DNA from: Micromussa lordhowensis
Taxonomy: Eukaryota > Cnidaria > Anthozoa > Scleractinia > Lobophylliidae
Length of the DNA stretch: 64,000 nucleotides
Direction of reading: 5' to 3'
Assembly (NCBI GenBank): GCA_964020085.1
Contig: OZ026598.1
Span: 23,477,350-23,541,349, forward strand
The notes under the pieces: generated by a model
The model's database searches: none
What the model saw: only the letters and a program-made list of their open reading frames with translations
Told to the model about the DNA's origin: nothing
Shown here: one piece after another, positions 11,569 through 22,800 of the stretch
How positions within the stretch are numbered: position 1 is the first letter of the stretch
How the letters are laid out: each line of letters starts with the position of its first letter
Made by a program: the position numbers and the translations under genes

Positions 11569-12873
11569 CCATAGTCTGTGCTTTGCTGAGCTTTAATTTT
11601 AGTAGTCTTCAAAAGATTTTGTAAAAAGCGCATTGCGTTGTTGGTTGTGAGTCCGGAAAATATAACGCTGTTTAGTACAAGTGCGTGTCCATTTGAAATG
11701 TACCATTTTAATTGCTCCTAGCATTTACCTGAATTGTATGATCAACATCCCTATATTTTTAGTTTGTTTTGACCAGTTCAATGCCTCTTCCTTTTACCGC
11801 ATATTTGCATATTTAATTTCACTTTGTTAACCGGCAGGAAATTCAGGGGATAGCCATTATAGAAATTAGAGAGAAGACTTTAGCAATATATATGTCAAAG
11901 GTGTGAGTGCGTCATATTTAGATCGCTGTTATTTATGAGGGCCAGGTGATTACAAGGAAAAATTCTCTGATCAGAGGTGGACAGTACATTGATGGCTCAT
12001 AATTCTTCTCCTTAAAACAGCTACTCTGTGTTTCCGGTCCGCACATTTTGGTTAGAGAACTGCTGGATAACATGCAGTAGTCATAGTTTAGCAAGCAACT
12101 TTTCAGTTAAAATATCTTCAGTTGATCATTGGCTTTTCTGGTATATGGTGGCTCCTAAAGGAGCCGTTTTGTGGTTGTTGTTTTTTTGAGTTTTTATTTA
12201 TTTAATTTTTTTGGCTGTTTTTAAATTTTTGTATAACAATGGGGACTTGCTCTCCTTCCTGATACATCTGACACTCTGTTTAGAGAGAAAAAAAATAATG
12301 AATCAAATTAAAATACAGTTTGTCTGAATGTTGACTGAGTAATCACTGTCAGTTATACTTGTAACTGTTTCGTAGGACTAATCCCTAAGGCGAAATTCAT
12401 AAAATATGACAACCAAGGTGTCCCAAACCAGAGTTACACTGGTAGTCACATACTAAAGTATGATCGTGATCATTTTATTGATCCAAAATACAGCTGAACA
12501 CAGCTATCTCGAACAAATAAACTAAATGTAGCTCGAGATCTGCGAGATGGTAGGGCTACTAATCGCCTGCACTTTCTTCTAATTCAAGCTTACTTTTTCA
12601 GTGTACGTTCAGTAATACAGCTGATCCTTTACATTGCATTTTGTCTTTGCAAATTGTCTCGCAATTTTGTTGCAGCGTAAGTTGCATGAAGAATGGTCCA
12701 GTGTGAAAAGTACAGTGCAATAACGTGCACGAAGTAGAACCAAGTTCTAAATTTCGCAACGATAAAAACGAAAATGTTCAAAGTTCATTTCAAGGTTTGC
12801 TAGACTATGATCATTTCGCGCAGGTTTTAACGCAACGTTAAAACAAAATTTCTAGATCCTAAGAAGGTATAAA
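11569..12873. other. 3' flank of the DUF7869 gene, no coding sequence
   Basis: AT-rich single-copy DNA between the left arm and the last exon of the DUF7869 gene. No supported open frame. The one notable item is the stem-loop at 12,151-12,166, listed separately. Confidence 0.6.
12151..12166 (-). promoter_or_regulatory. Histone-type 3' stem-loop-like element
   Basis: On the minus strand the sequence is GGCTCCTTTAGGAGCC: a 6-bp stem and 4-base loop TTTA, preceded by ACAAAAC and followed by ACCA. About 12 bases on is a purine-rich CAGAAAAG. This matches the usual form of metazoan replication-dependent histone mRNA ends (GGYYYU stem, UUUA/UUUC loop, A-rich 5' flank, ACCA, purine-rich downstream element), except for C at stem position 6. 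It lies about 710 bases downstream of the stop of the DUF7869 gene on the same strand. No histone coding sequence was found upstream. Confidence 0.45.
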
Positions 12874-15800
12874 TTACCATTTTTTGGTCCTTTTGGTCCC
12901 CGTTTTCCCTTGACCATTACCGCTTTTCTTTCTTTTTCGTCCAGCACGCACCTAACATGAAATTAAGGTGCATTAATTAGTGTACAAGTATACGTTTAAG
13001 TCATTTTGTTTTCATTTACTGGCCTAGTATAATGTCTATAATTCATGGACGATCAATGAATAATTGACGATTTTTTCATGTGATAACCTACACCAATGTT
13101 GTTGTGAAATATGAAGATGCCCTCGTGTATAAGATGAACGGTTGACATAGGAAGTGTTTAAGCATCTTTGACCACGGTTGTAGTTCACTTTATGTTATTT
13201 CTGCAAAAGGTGTAGCCTTTCTGTATGACCTTGTGCTGATCTTTAAATTAGTAAAGCTGCTTCAACCGTTTTACCGCTTATAAGAAGTTTCGAGTAAAGG
13301 GAAGCGTACGTATGAGCAAATCGGTATAAATTTTAAAACATTTCTGTCAGTGGACTTTGTGGGCTCGATTTCCGATGTTCAAGGTTCAAGATTCTGCTTA
13401 TTTGCCTTTTTTCGGGAAACGGGGCGCACTCTTCCCCAGAACAAAAGACGGGACGCGAGAGAGCGGCGGAAATCGAGTATCTGGACTCAAATTAACTGGA
13501 TGAGTAAATATTCATTATGTTTTTCAATCACGTTTTGGTTTTATATGCTAGCACTCTCCAGGCTGTTATGCTAAATCGAGCAAAGCTAATGAAAAGACGA
13601 TTACCTCTACATCGCGTTCTTCTCTTTCAATTAATCGGAAGAGTTCGTCGGTAGTATCGCTGACTTGCAATGGTCTGTTGTTGGTCTCTGTTTGCTTTGT
13701 CAAAAGTGGTAAAATCCATTTTGGATTTACTTTTCCGGTCCTTCCATTGTTTTTGATGAAGTTTTCCCACCATACTCTTGTGTGTTGATTAAAGTGGAGT
13801 CTAAACTTCGGCAGATCGTTCTTTATATTCTGTAAGTTTAATTTTGCTGTGTTTCTTTCAAGAAGCTGTTATCAAGAAAAAGGGGGAAAGAACATAATTG
13901 AGGAGGCAAGGTGAAAATGCTTTCACTACTTTCTTTGTTCTTCATTCCACAATAACTAAATACGACTGTGGGACGAATCCTACAATGAACAATAAGTCAG
14001 ACATAAAAAATAAGTGAATCCATTTGCCAACGTTTAGGCATTGTGCTATTTTGCAGTAGATATTGGGTAGCGGTGCTTCCCGATAATAAACCTTCATACC
14101 TTTGGGGCTCCTCTTGGGAGACCTTTTAGGAGGTCAATGCCCTCTGAGTCCTCGGGGAGCCAAGTTGGGGATGTCGACCACTTTTTGTATTTCATTTTGG
14201 CCTTTCCGTCTGACCCTCTAAAGATCTGAAGTTATCGAGAAAAAAAGATTATTTAGAAATTAATGAAAGTCGTCTATGCTTGTTATGTCCCACTTTAGTT
14301 GCAGCACCAAAACGGTACATGATGGGTAAAGCAGTTAAGGTTAGGAACAAAAAAAGGTTAATGGGAATCTGTTTATGTCTAACAGCAGCACATTGTTGTA
14401 TTTGAGCCACAAAACAAGTCATTGATGCAAGACTGGGCATGATAGCGAAATTTACGTTGATGCAGGTATATCTAGACTATATCTGGATGGTTTATTGTAG
14501 GAAAAGGTATCTAGGAAACGACAAGAAAATAAGCAATTGGTCATGATGAGCTTAGGGCACCTCAGGTGGTGGTAGAGTGACCGTAATCATATAGTACTAC
14601 CTTGAATTGGTGCTGGTTGGCGTGACCAGAGAGACTAGCCTCAGTGAAGCCCTCCATCCATTGCTTTACATCATACATGAAAGTAAGAAGTGAAGCTTTT
14701 ATGGATGGAGAGTAACTTCGGCCAATCTCTCTGATCAGCTCCAGGAGGGTCAAGACGTTGATCTTTGCCAGATGCCGTGAAATACATGAAAAAAGCTGGT
14801 CGATGTCCTCGTGGGTGTGACCCACCATTAGGAAACACATCTTGATCTAAACGAAACGAAAAGAACAAGGTTGTTAACCTCTGAAAGATTTCGAATAAGG
14901 AAAAGCTTAAAAGATCATTGGTCCGTAGTTTTCAAGCTAATGATTGGCATTACTAAGTTCCAAACAGTGAAAAAGTAACTCATAGACAAAAGTTCGTGGC
15001 TGTTGTAGGGCCATTGTTGTAAGGATTTAGTTTCTGTGAGGTGAAAAGTAAGGGTCACTAGGTGGGACCAACAGATTCTATTCACTGGGGACAGGTAAAA
15101 GAATAAATGGAGGCATCCTTTAAGGGTACATCCAAATGTTATAGCAAGTAAACAAAGCTCCCACGGCTTAGATAATAATTTCTTAATCTTTGCAATAAAA
15201 AGCTTGAATTGACAGTATATAAGACGTAAGGCTAACCTTCTTAAAAATTCTCAGCTCCACCAGTAACGCAAGAAAGGCCAGCACGAACCTATTCTTGCAC
15301 TCTCTCCAGCAGTTGTCCATCTGGAGGTACAGCACAGGTGGTAAACGTCCAAGCTACCAACGTAATAAATAGTAAAAAGGTTAAATCTTGCTGCCTTGAT
15401 GTTTTGTACGTTTGTGATTATTTTAGATTATTTTCGGTGAGTCTATCGCTCATAATCATAATGTTGCCGATTCCATGCTCATGCACACGCGATCGCGTCA
15501 TATCGTGGTCATTAATTTCGAGTGGCTAGCGAATATTGTATCGGACCAGTCCTTTTTCATTGGAACCACTCCTTTTGGAACATTAAGTGATTTAACTTGA
15601 AATAAATTACTGTCATGGTTATTATTAATGCAGTGTTCAAAAATCGTGGCACAGAAGTTTTAATGACCGAACTATTAATCTGCCCAAGGACTATCTAATC
15701 TCACCTTTGTCTGCATCCACAAGAGGACGTGCAGCAATATGTTGATTGTAAGATTTGAATCATGAGGCCATTCACACATGTCAACATAAGCGACACCGTC

Positions 15801-18800
15801 GCTGTGGTGGTTCACCAACGCACCTGTCACGTGCGTCTTTAGGCGCCAGGCACTGCTATCGATCTTAACAAAAAGAAGTAACAATGACTGCAAGCTCTCA
15901 TTAAAAATGAATCATTCTATTTTCAAACATTTCAATTTTACCTTTGTACTCGTACTGAGATGGGGAAGGTTGTGCTTATTCTGGTCCATGCCATCGAGTG
16001 TAACAGATAGGTACTTCAGTTGTGGATTGCTTTTGGCCTTGAGGCCGTGTTTGTAGTACTTTCTACGTTCAGCCCTGGGATTCAGTACAAACACAAATAA
16101 TTAGCCAGTGGCAGTTACCAGCCGCGCCTTATATTACAAAAAAATTATTTGGAATTCTACTACATGATCGGATTTTCACCCTCGATATCAATAAGTTCAT
16201 TTTCGGACGCATCAAATATCTCCCCTTTTGCTGAATTTCATAAACAAATTGTTCAGTAATCGGAATTGCCGAGAAGAGGAATATAGTCCAAAAACTATTA
16301 GGTTTTCTTGATTTAAATGTTACTCCGTTTGAATTCTGAGTCACTGTAGAATGTAACGTTAGGAATTAAATGCTTACACTTACATTTGCTGTGTGAGGTG
16401 AATCTTTCTCATCAGCCCAAGGTGTTTCCTTGACTCCTGGTCAAGATTCGACCCTACCAGTTCATTTTTAATGTGTACGCACACAGCACATTTACTGAAA
16501 CGACTTTGCTGTAAAAATCAGTAAAGAAAAAGGAAAAGGAGAATGTTATTTTTTATGGTGTTCATGAATAACAACTTCTTCTTCTTGGCCAAACCCACCC
16601 TCCCCCTTGCTGTTAACTGTTTATAATTCCATACTTTGATAACAACTGAAGTGACATCTGTCCAGTGTGAGTGAATTCAGGTTAGGCTAACCTTAGGAAT
16701 GATCACATTCGGAAATTTGGCTTTCCACAGGCTGTATAAAAATGTGTTTTTCGCCAGCAAAGGTTTTCCAGCCGACTGCTCTTTGTAAATTTGGTACACT
16801 GCTGTTTTAGTTAGACACGAGGGCAGTGTCTTGGTTCCACAGTTGGGCATACTGTCCGCACTCAGAACGAAGCCTTCAAACCACTTGTAGGCAATGTCGA
16901 ACGCCAAACTTCGTCCCCTTCCATGCAAATCATCTTCGTCTTCTCTTACTTTCCTTGCTCTCTCATAAAAACTAAATAGAAGCAAAGTATTTGAGATCCT
17001 TAAGAATGTCACACCCTTATTGCTCAGCATTTCAAACGCGTCAGTTTTGATACGGACATGATGATTTAATCTTGTATACCCGAAAGATGCGGTGATTAAT
17101 ACAATGATATCACTGATTACGCTTCAACACAACTCAAATATATATGGGTTATTGACGAAGTGTGAGGTCAAGATGGCTGGATATTGGCCAAGTTCTTTTT
17201 TTGCGTGTTTATGGACCGAGACGGAGTCGAGGTCCATAAACTCGCAAAAAACCGAATAAGCTTGGTCAATAAAGAATTTAGTATATAACTTACGGGGAAA
17301 TTTTCTTGCGGGACATGACAAGTGGTCCTGAGCGGGCAAGATAGGTCCATCTTGCCCGCTCGGGTAGCCAATTACAGCGCAGGATTTGATTCATCTTGCC
17401 CGCTCACGGAGCTACCCATATAATAAGCAAGATTATTTCCCTGGAGGAGGGGGATATGGGGAGTTCTGAACAACGCAATGCAGCGAGAAAAAGTCGGCAA
17501 ATACCGCAATATCGCCAAAAAATATAATTATATAATATATATCGATAAATACCACTATGCTTCAATACCGAGTGCAAAAGCTAGGTCATGCCAAAGCCGC
17601 TACAGTGTATGTTAAAGTTTGTAGCCTATAACACGGGAACAACAATTAAAAATTTGTCAATGAGCGTAAAATCAGGTAATGTTCGATTTACACAAAAAAG
17701 TAACACCCATTGGCATGTTAGCTAATAATCAACTAAACTAACTTACCCTTTTACGATTGCTACACAAGGAATTGCAGTTTACCGTTGCCATGAGAGTTAG
17801 ATTTCAATGGGAATGTCCAATCGGAGACTGGAAAAGGCCCGGAAAACAGCGGAGAATACCGCATTTCGAGTTAAAAACTACAGAAATACCGCAAGAAAAA
17901 AATTGTCCAATACCGCAAACCCAAACGTCCCCCTCCTGGAGTAAACTAGGTCATTAATGATCGGTTTCCTTGCCAACCGTAAAACAGGCTTATGACAGTT
18001 ATAAACTTTGTCACAACCGCATTCTCACACCCATTTGGACTGTTACATATTACGTGTATTTCAGATTTTCTGTTCCCAAATTAAAGGCTACAAGGCACCA
18101 AATTACAGGTTACAAGGCATTGATACGTTAGGAAAGTTTCTATCTACGTACCAGGAACGTGTAATGCCATAAATCATGCACCATGCATGAATGCAACATG
18201 GTACTCCATCTATCATGAATACTTTCACAGCGGGGCTTCTCCCTCGATGTAAGGTCTCTTTGGAATGACTGCTTGCAATAGCATTATCTAAAAATGCTTT
18301 GCGGTCGTTGAGGTTCCTCCCCCAGTAGCTTGTCCTTTTCGACTTAATGCTGCTGAGGGCTATCTTTTTAATGCATTCTTCTCTGCAGCAGCCTCTCTCA
18401 ACATCGAGCACTATCTTGGCAGCATTGCATTTTTTATTTAGGCTTGTTTTGGTAGACTTCGAACCTAACAAAAGTTACACGAAAAATTAATACCTCTAAA
18501 GAAAACTAAATAAAAGAATCCGACATATGCCAGCTATTGAGAATAAGTACCTCCTACGCTTTCCTGCTTGTCAACGACTGTAAGATCCTACAGTTTTTGA
18601 AAACACAAAGAAATTTTGTAAGTGTACATTCGCACTCGATACAATATGTCAGCATTGGTCTCAATTCCTCTGGGTCATGTTATCAACATTATCCGGAAAA
18701 GCGTTTTCAGGATGTCAACGTCAGAAGCGAGAAATTGTTGTTTTATCAGCTGTAACTTCTTATATCGTATATACGCGTTGAATATCATTTTTTGTTAACA

Positions 18801-19674
18801 TGACCAAATGGAGTGAGTTTGAGAAACACTATGGATGCGCGCGTATGTTTATTAATCGTACAATTACCAGCGCGCGTACGGTTATTAAGCGTATATTTTA
18901 ACATGACCAAATGAATGACTGAGTTTGAGAAATACTATGTGCGCGTGTATGTTTATTAATCGTACAATTGCCAGCGCGCGTACGGTTATTAGGCGTACCT
19001 TTCAACATGACCAAATGAATGAGTGAGTTCGAGATTTCAACACTATGTGCGCGTGTACGTTTATTAATCGTACAATTGCCAGCGCATACGGTTATTAGGC
19101 ATACAATTCCAACAAGTCTAAAATCGGCGAGTAATTGATGGCAATGAAAGGAAAAAATGTTTTTTTGCGTACTTTTTTCGGTGTAGCTTTCCAGAATTTG
19201 TCCTGGTGGCCCGCCTCCGTAAACTTGAATGAATCAGGTTCTTCTTCGTCCTGTGATGGGATAAGCTTATATCAAACTTAACACCTGTTTTTTTGTAAGG
19301 GAGGGTAAAGAAAGTTTAAATTTGTTCGACGTTTTTCTTACCCATGAAAGTTCTCTTTCAAGTTTTCTAAGTGACTCTTCCGCCTGGCGTACACACTTGC
19401 AGTTTTCTGAACTAAGCCTAGGAGTACACTCGCAGCTGTTCTCCCACATCTGGACATCATCATCGTCATCCTCGACGTCAAAGTCGTAATCATCGGCGTT
19501 CAACTTAAATAAAAGGATGTTTGTTATTAGTTTCTTTCTCTGCGTTTTTTCCTTACTCCTTACCGACAGCTTTACCTCAGTTGTAAGAGCAGAATCCTTG
19601 TTGTCGATTTCCATTTTTCTCTCTTGAAATATAAGCTCCGGCAAGGAAAGATACTCTGAGGGGAGTACCTGCAT
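12874..19674 (-). CDS. DUF7869-type protein, candidate transposase of the giant element (12 exons)
   Basis: Exons read from splice sites: 19,674-19,342; 19,250-19,173; 18,456-18,152; 17,112-16,692; 16,508-16,384; 16,074-15,942; 15,863-15,705; 15,353-15,237; 14,846-14,601; 14,225-14,100; 13,866-13,605; 12,951-12,874; about 793 codons. N-terminus: acidic run (DVEDDDDDVQ) and a Cys cluster (CECTP...CKCVRQ). Near residue 386, KCAVC is a CxxC. Core motifs: SVTLDGMDQNKHN (about 445), LQMDNCWRECKNRF (Asp about 531), VGHTHEDIDQ (about 565-573), then RVWWENF; the C-terminus is Lys/Arg-rich (RAGRKRKK). These are hallmarks of DUF7869 proteins, which I read as an RNase-H/DDE-like core; transposase function is inference. 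Phase holds at all junctions except exon 10 to 11, where there is one extra base (TTT run at about 13,860). The fourth exon's acceptor (17,112) and the third's start are least certain. Starts possible at 19,674 or 19,614. The first exon may contain a 60-base intron after 19,563. Confidence 0.8.
17140..17430. repeat. Hairpin-rich MITE-like block in an intron of the DUF7869 gene
   Basis: Two strong hairpins: TTTATGGACC...GGTCCATAAA (about 17,208-17,241) and GAGCGGGCAAGAT...ATCTTGCCCGCTC (about 17,331-17,363), with CTTGCCCGCTCA repeated again near 17,396. This is typical of a foldback MITE; the ends were not fixed. Confidence 0.45.
18797..19112 (+). repeat. Three tandem about 104-bp repeats in an intron, sharing a motif with the arm satellite
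   Basis: Three units start at 18,797, 18,900 and 19,004, each beginning AACATGACCAAATG and containing GTTTATTAATCGTACAATT, then CCAGCGC and CGGTTATTA. The core TTATTAATCGTAC closely matches the centre of the 53-bp arm satellite (ATTATTAATCGTAT). The array lies between exons 2 and 3 of the DUF7869 gene, about 600-900 bases from its start codon. Confidence 0.9.
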
Positions 19675-19808
19675 GGGGCAGTGCGCGCGTTAATGGGCGG
19701 GAAGATTAATGCGGATAAACCAGTTGGAACCGGTATAACAGGTTTTGATGAAATTTTAACGTACAGTAAACTCGCATGAACTATTTGGAACCGGTATAAC
19801 AGGTTCTG
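19675..19808. promoter_or_regulatory. Shared promoter region between the two divergent core genes, with a direct repeat
   Basis: Only 134 bases separate the start of the DUF7869 gene (minus) from that of the coiled-coil gene (plus). A 32-33 bp direct repeat, TTGGAACCGGTATAACAGG followed by TTYTGATGRAAATT, occurs at 19,724-19,755 and 19,785-19,817, 61 bases apart. Its centre AACCGGTATAACAGGTT has inverted AACC/GGTT ends. The second copy contains the plus-gene start codon; the first contains an ATG that opens only a three-codon frame. No clear TATA box was seen. A role as operator or core promoter repeat is inference. Confidence 0.6.
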
Positions 19809-22800
19809 ATGGAAATTCAAATTGCACCTTTTGTCTCTGTGAAACATGGAGGATCCGACAAGCGTAGACGAGCGTTCGTGGTTCTTGGCACCAGACGACG
19901 AAAATTTTGTTTATGTTTCACAGATGGTGAAAAACAGTTACTTCGTGGGTATGAACACGACGAGGAAGAAAAAACGGATTGTGTCCTGGTAATGGTATTC
20001 AAATGAGTTATTACACTTAAGCTAAGTTAATTTACGCGCTCTGAAGAAAGGGCTTTTTTCTTTAGTTCAACGTGGAGGAAAACTTGCCTATTTGGGTAAG
20101 AATAAAAAACATCTCAAAAGAGCACTCGTTTGCCAGCCACTTTGAAGAAGAAGACTTCACCCTCAACAGCAACGAGTTTGTGGATAAACTTGAAGAGGTG
20201 CTGGACAAAGATAGTCTGGAATTGGTGGGAAAAAGCGGAGAAGACGGATCCGGAGAAGACCGCGTGGTGAAGACGCAAAAAAAAAAGCAAAAAAAGGAGG
20301 CGGCGCGCAGGGGAGTTTTCCGGCAGACAGCTGGCGTTAAAGAAATTGGAAAAGGAGGGAGATGGTGCCGTCTTGAAAACAGGGACATGGCCTCCTCCAT
20401 TCCTGACCACCGTCAAAAAAATGCGAGGAGTCCTTTTAGAGTTTGCAGAGGGCGAGGAGGAGAACTTTACAGAAGATAACGCCACAGCTATGCGTGTGTA
20501 CTTCTCCAAGAAGCTCAATGTTTCAGGGAAGGTGAGAACATTTTTCATTCGTCTTAGTACCCTTAGTTGACGTTAGAAATAAATTTGAAAAGAATTTGGC
20601 TATTCAGATTAACCTTGAACTAGAGGACTATTCAGCTGTTTTTATTAACACTTCACGGTGGGAGAATAGAGCAGAAAAAACGGCTTAATATCTCTTTGCT
20701 TAGGAATTAACGCAATCCGTCCTGTAGATAATGAAGGGTGCATATGGGGATATTTGAATTCACCAAATTTTTAAAATGTCCAACCACAATGATAAGTCTT
20801 GTTTTTGTACGTCCGACTCCGCGCTACTATTTTTCTATCGTTACATACAAGTCAGGCATAGTTAAGCTTCTCATAAAATAAAACGGGTTAGGCACACCGG
20901 GATCGTTTCCAAAATTCGCTCCAACAGAAAGATTCGATAGCCCCTCACGAAAAGTGACTTTTTTCGGTTCCCATACGCGAAGTGACTTTGTCTGCAAGAG
21001 AAAGTGACTTCGCCTGATCCGAAGCATGGAGCGAAGTCAGGCGAAGTAACCCCTTGAAGGCGAAGTCGCTCCTCGTGTGAAGCGATCTGGCTACCAATGG
21101 GATCAATGGAGTCAGTGAAAAAAAGAGACCGGGATAAGCAGCATATAATCGAAAAGCATGTGTTCCTTTAAAGATTGCCATGACGTTTCTTGGTGAATAA
21201 TTTTTTAGTCTTAGGTTAAGCGGCGGATGTCAACTGTTCTTTAGATTTTTTAAGACTTCTAAGGGTATGTAACGATGGAATGTTGTAACTCGACTGTCGT
21301 CCCGTACTTAGAGCTAAGGCTTAAATGTAATGCCTGAAGAGAAATTAAAGAGAAACGCGAAATTCTGTCACGCTGTGTAATTTTGTCCTCAACAAGCTGA
21401 AGGAAAATATTGTTATTGTTGTTGTTATTTGAAAGCCTTGGAAGTTGCTGGCGTCAACCAGTCCCGGTCCTTTCCGGATTGTTTTCGGGGCGGTCAAATT
21501 CCGTTGAGTGATTGGAATTACTCAATAAAAAGTGACTTCGATGTTATCTTCGAGTGGCTTTGCACGCCGGCGCTCGCTAACTGACTTTGAATACGTACTT
21601 GTCGATAAATGGAGAGGCCAAAAGGATTTTTATATTTGATTCATATTAAGTTTTAATCTCCTGTCGGAATACTCCTGATATAATTCGAACCTGGTTGTTT
21701 TCGCTTGAGAAAAAAGCTGATGGAGGAACTATTTAACATTCAAGATGGCGGCTGTTTGTTCGTTGCTCGTGTTACTTGGCATTGGTTGTCATATGTATTC
21801 TGGGTTAAAACGATTGGGTTGGACGTGTACTTAAAGTAACATTATTTCAAGTTTTATTTAATAAGCTTATGAAAGAGGTAAGGTAGTGGGAGGCTAGAAG
21901 GGTTTCGCTGCGGTGAGGTAAGCTTGGTTAATACAGTCACACCAAGTGGAGCATACCCCTCAAAATTACATTAATGAATTGATTATTTGAACATTGAGTG
22001 GCTAGTCGTTTCAAGAATGCAATAATAAAATGATTATTGGAAAATTGAACCCACTCGGTCGTTCCAAGAATACGGCTAATGGGTTTGATGTTCAAAACAA
22101 TCAGTTTAATATTGATTTTTGAAATGACTAGCGAGTTCGGGAATATTCAAACAATCAATTCATTATTGCATTCTTGAAACGACTAGCGGGTTCAATATTC
22201 AAATAATCAATTCATTAATGTAATCTTGAGGGGTATGCTTCACCTGTTTTGACTGTAAAACATTTAGAATTTTTCACTTATAAATAAGTTATGTGTAACA
22301 TGACGATGGTGTCTAACATGTTGGTCAGCTGAGTTAATGTTATTCCTTTGCTGTTTCGTCAAGTATTCAGTGACCTTTTTAATTTTTTATTATAAATAAA
22401 TGTGGACTTTGTAGCTCAAGAAACAAAGGGAAATAGGCATATTAATTTAATTAACCTTTCTGTCATGTGCAATGTTTCTATGCTTAGGCAGTAAGCTTAT
22501 TAATAAGCTCAGTAAATGCATGTTGCGGCCCTATGCCCCACTGGGGGCAAATAGGACTAATGATGATGATGAATTAAAAGCATATTTATAGAATTTTACT
22601 TTCATTTAAGCTTATTTTATATTAAATATGCTTCCATCTTTTTTTATGCAGGATGGGAGTAACTCCATTTTAACAAACTACTTTAAGGTAGCCCTTTTCC
22701 CCAGTGCCCTTTTTTCCAAAGCAGTTGAGCTTTGTGAGAGCTACGAGGAGGGGCAGCTCCTACCTCCATCTTCTGCAAAGCAGAGACAGAGGAGGAGCAT

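Noticed and set aside
20072..20548. Minus-strand frame at 20,114-20,548 as a gene
   Set aside because: It is antisense to exon 2 of the coiled-coil gene, lacks splice or motif support, and is rich in Phe/Ser as expected for the complement of a Lys/Glu-rich exon.
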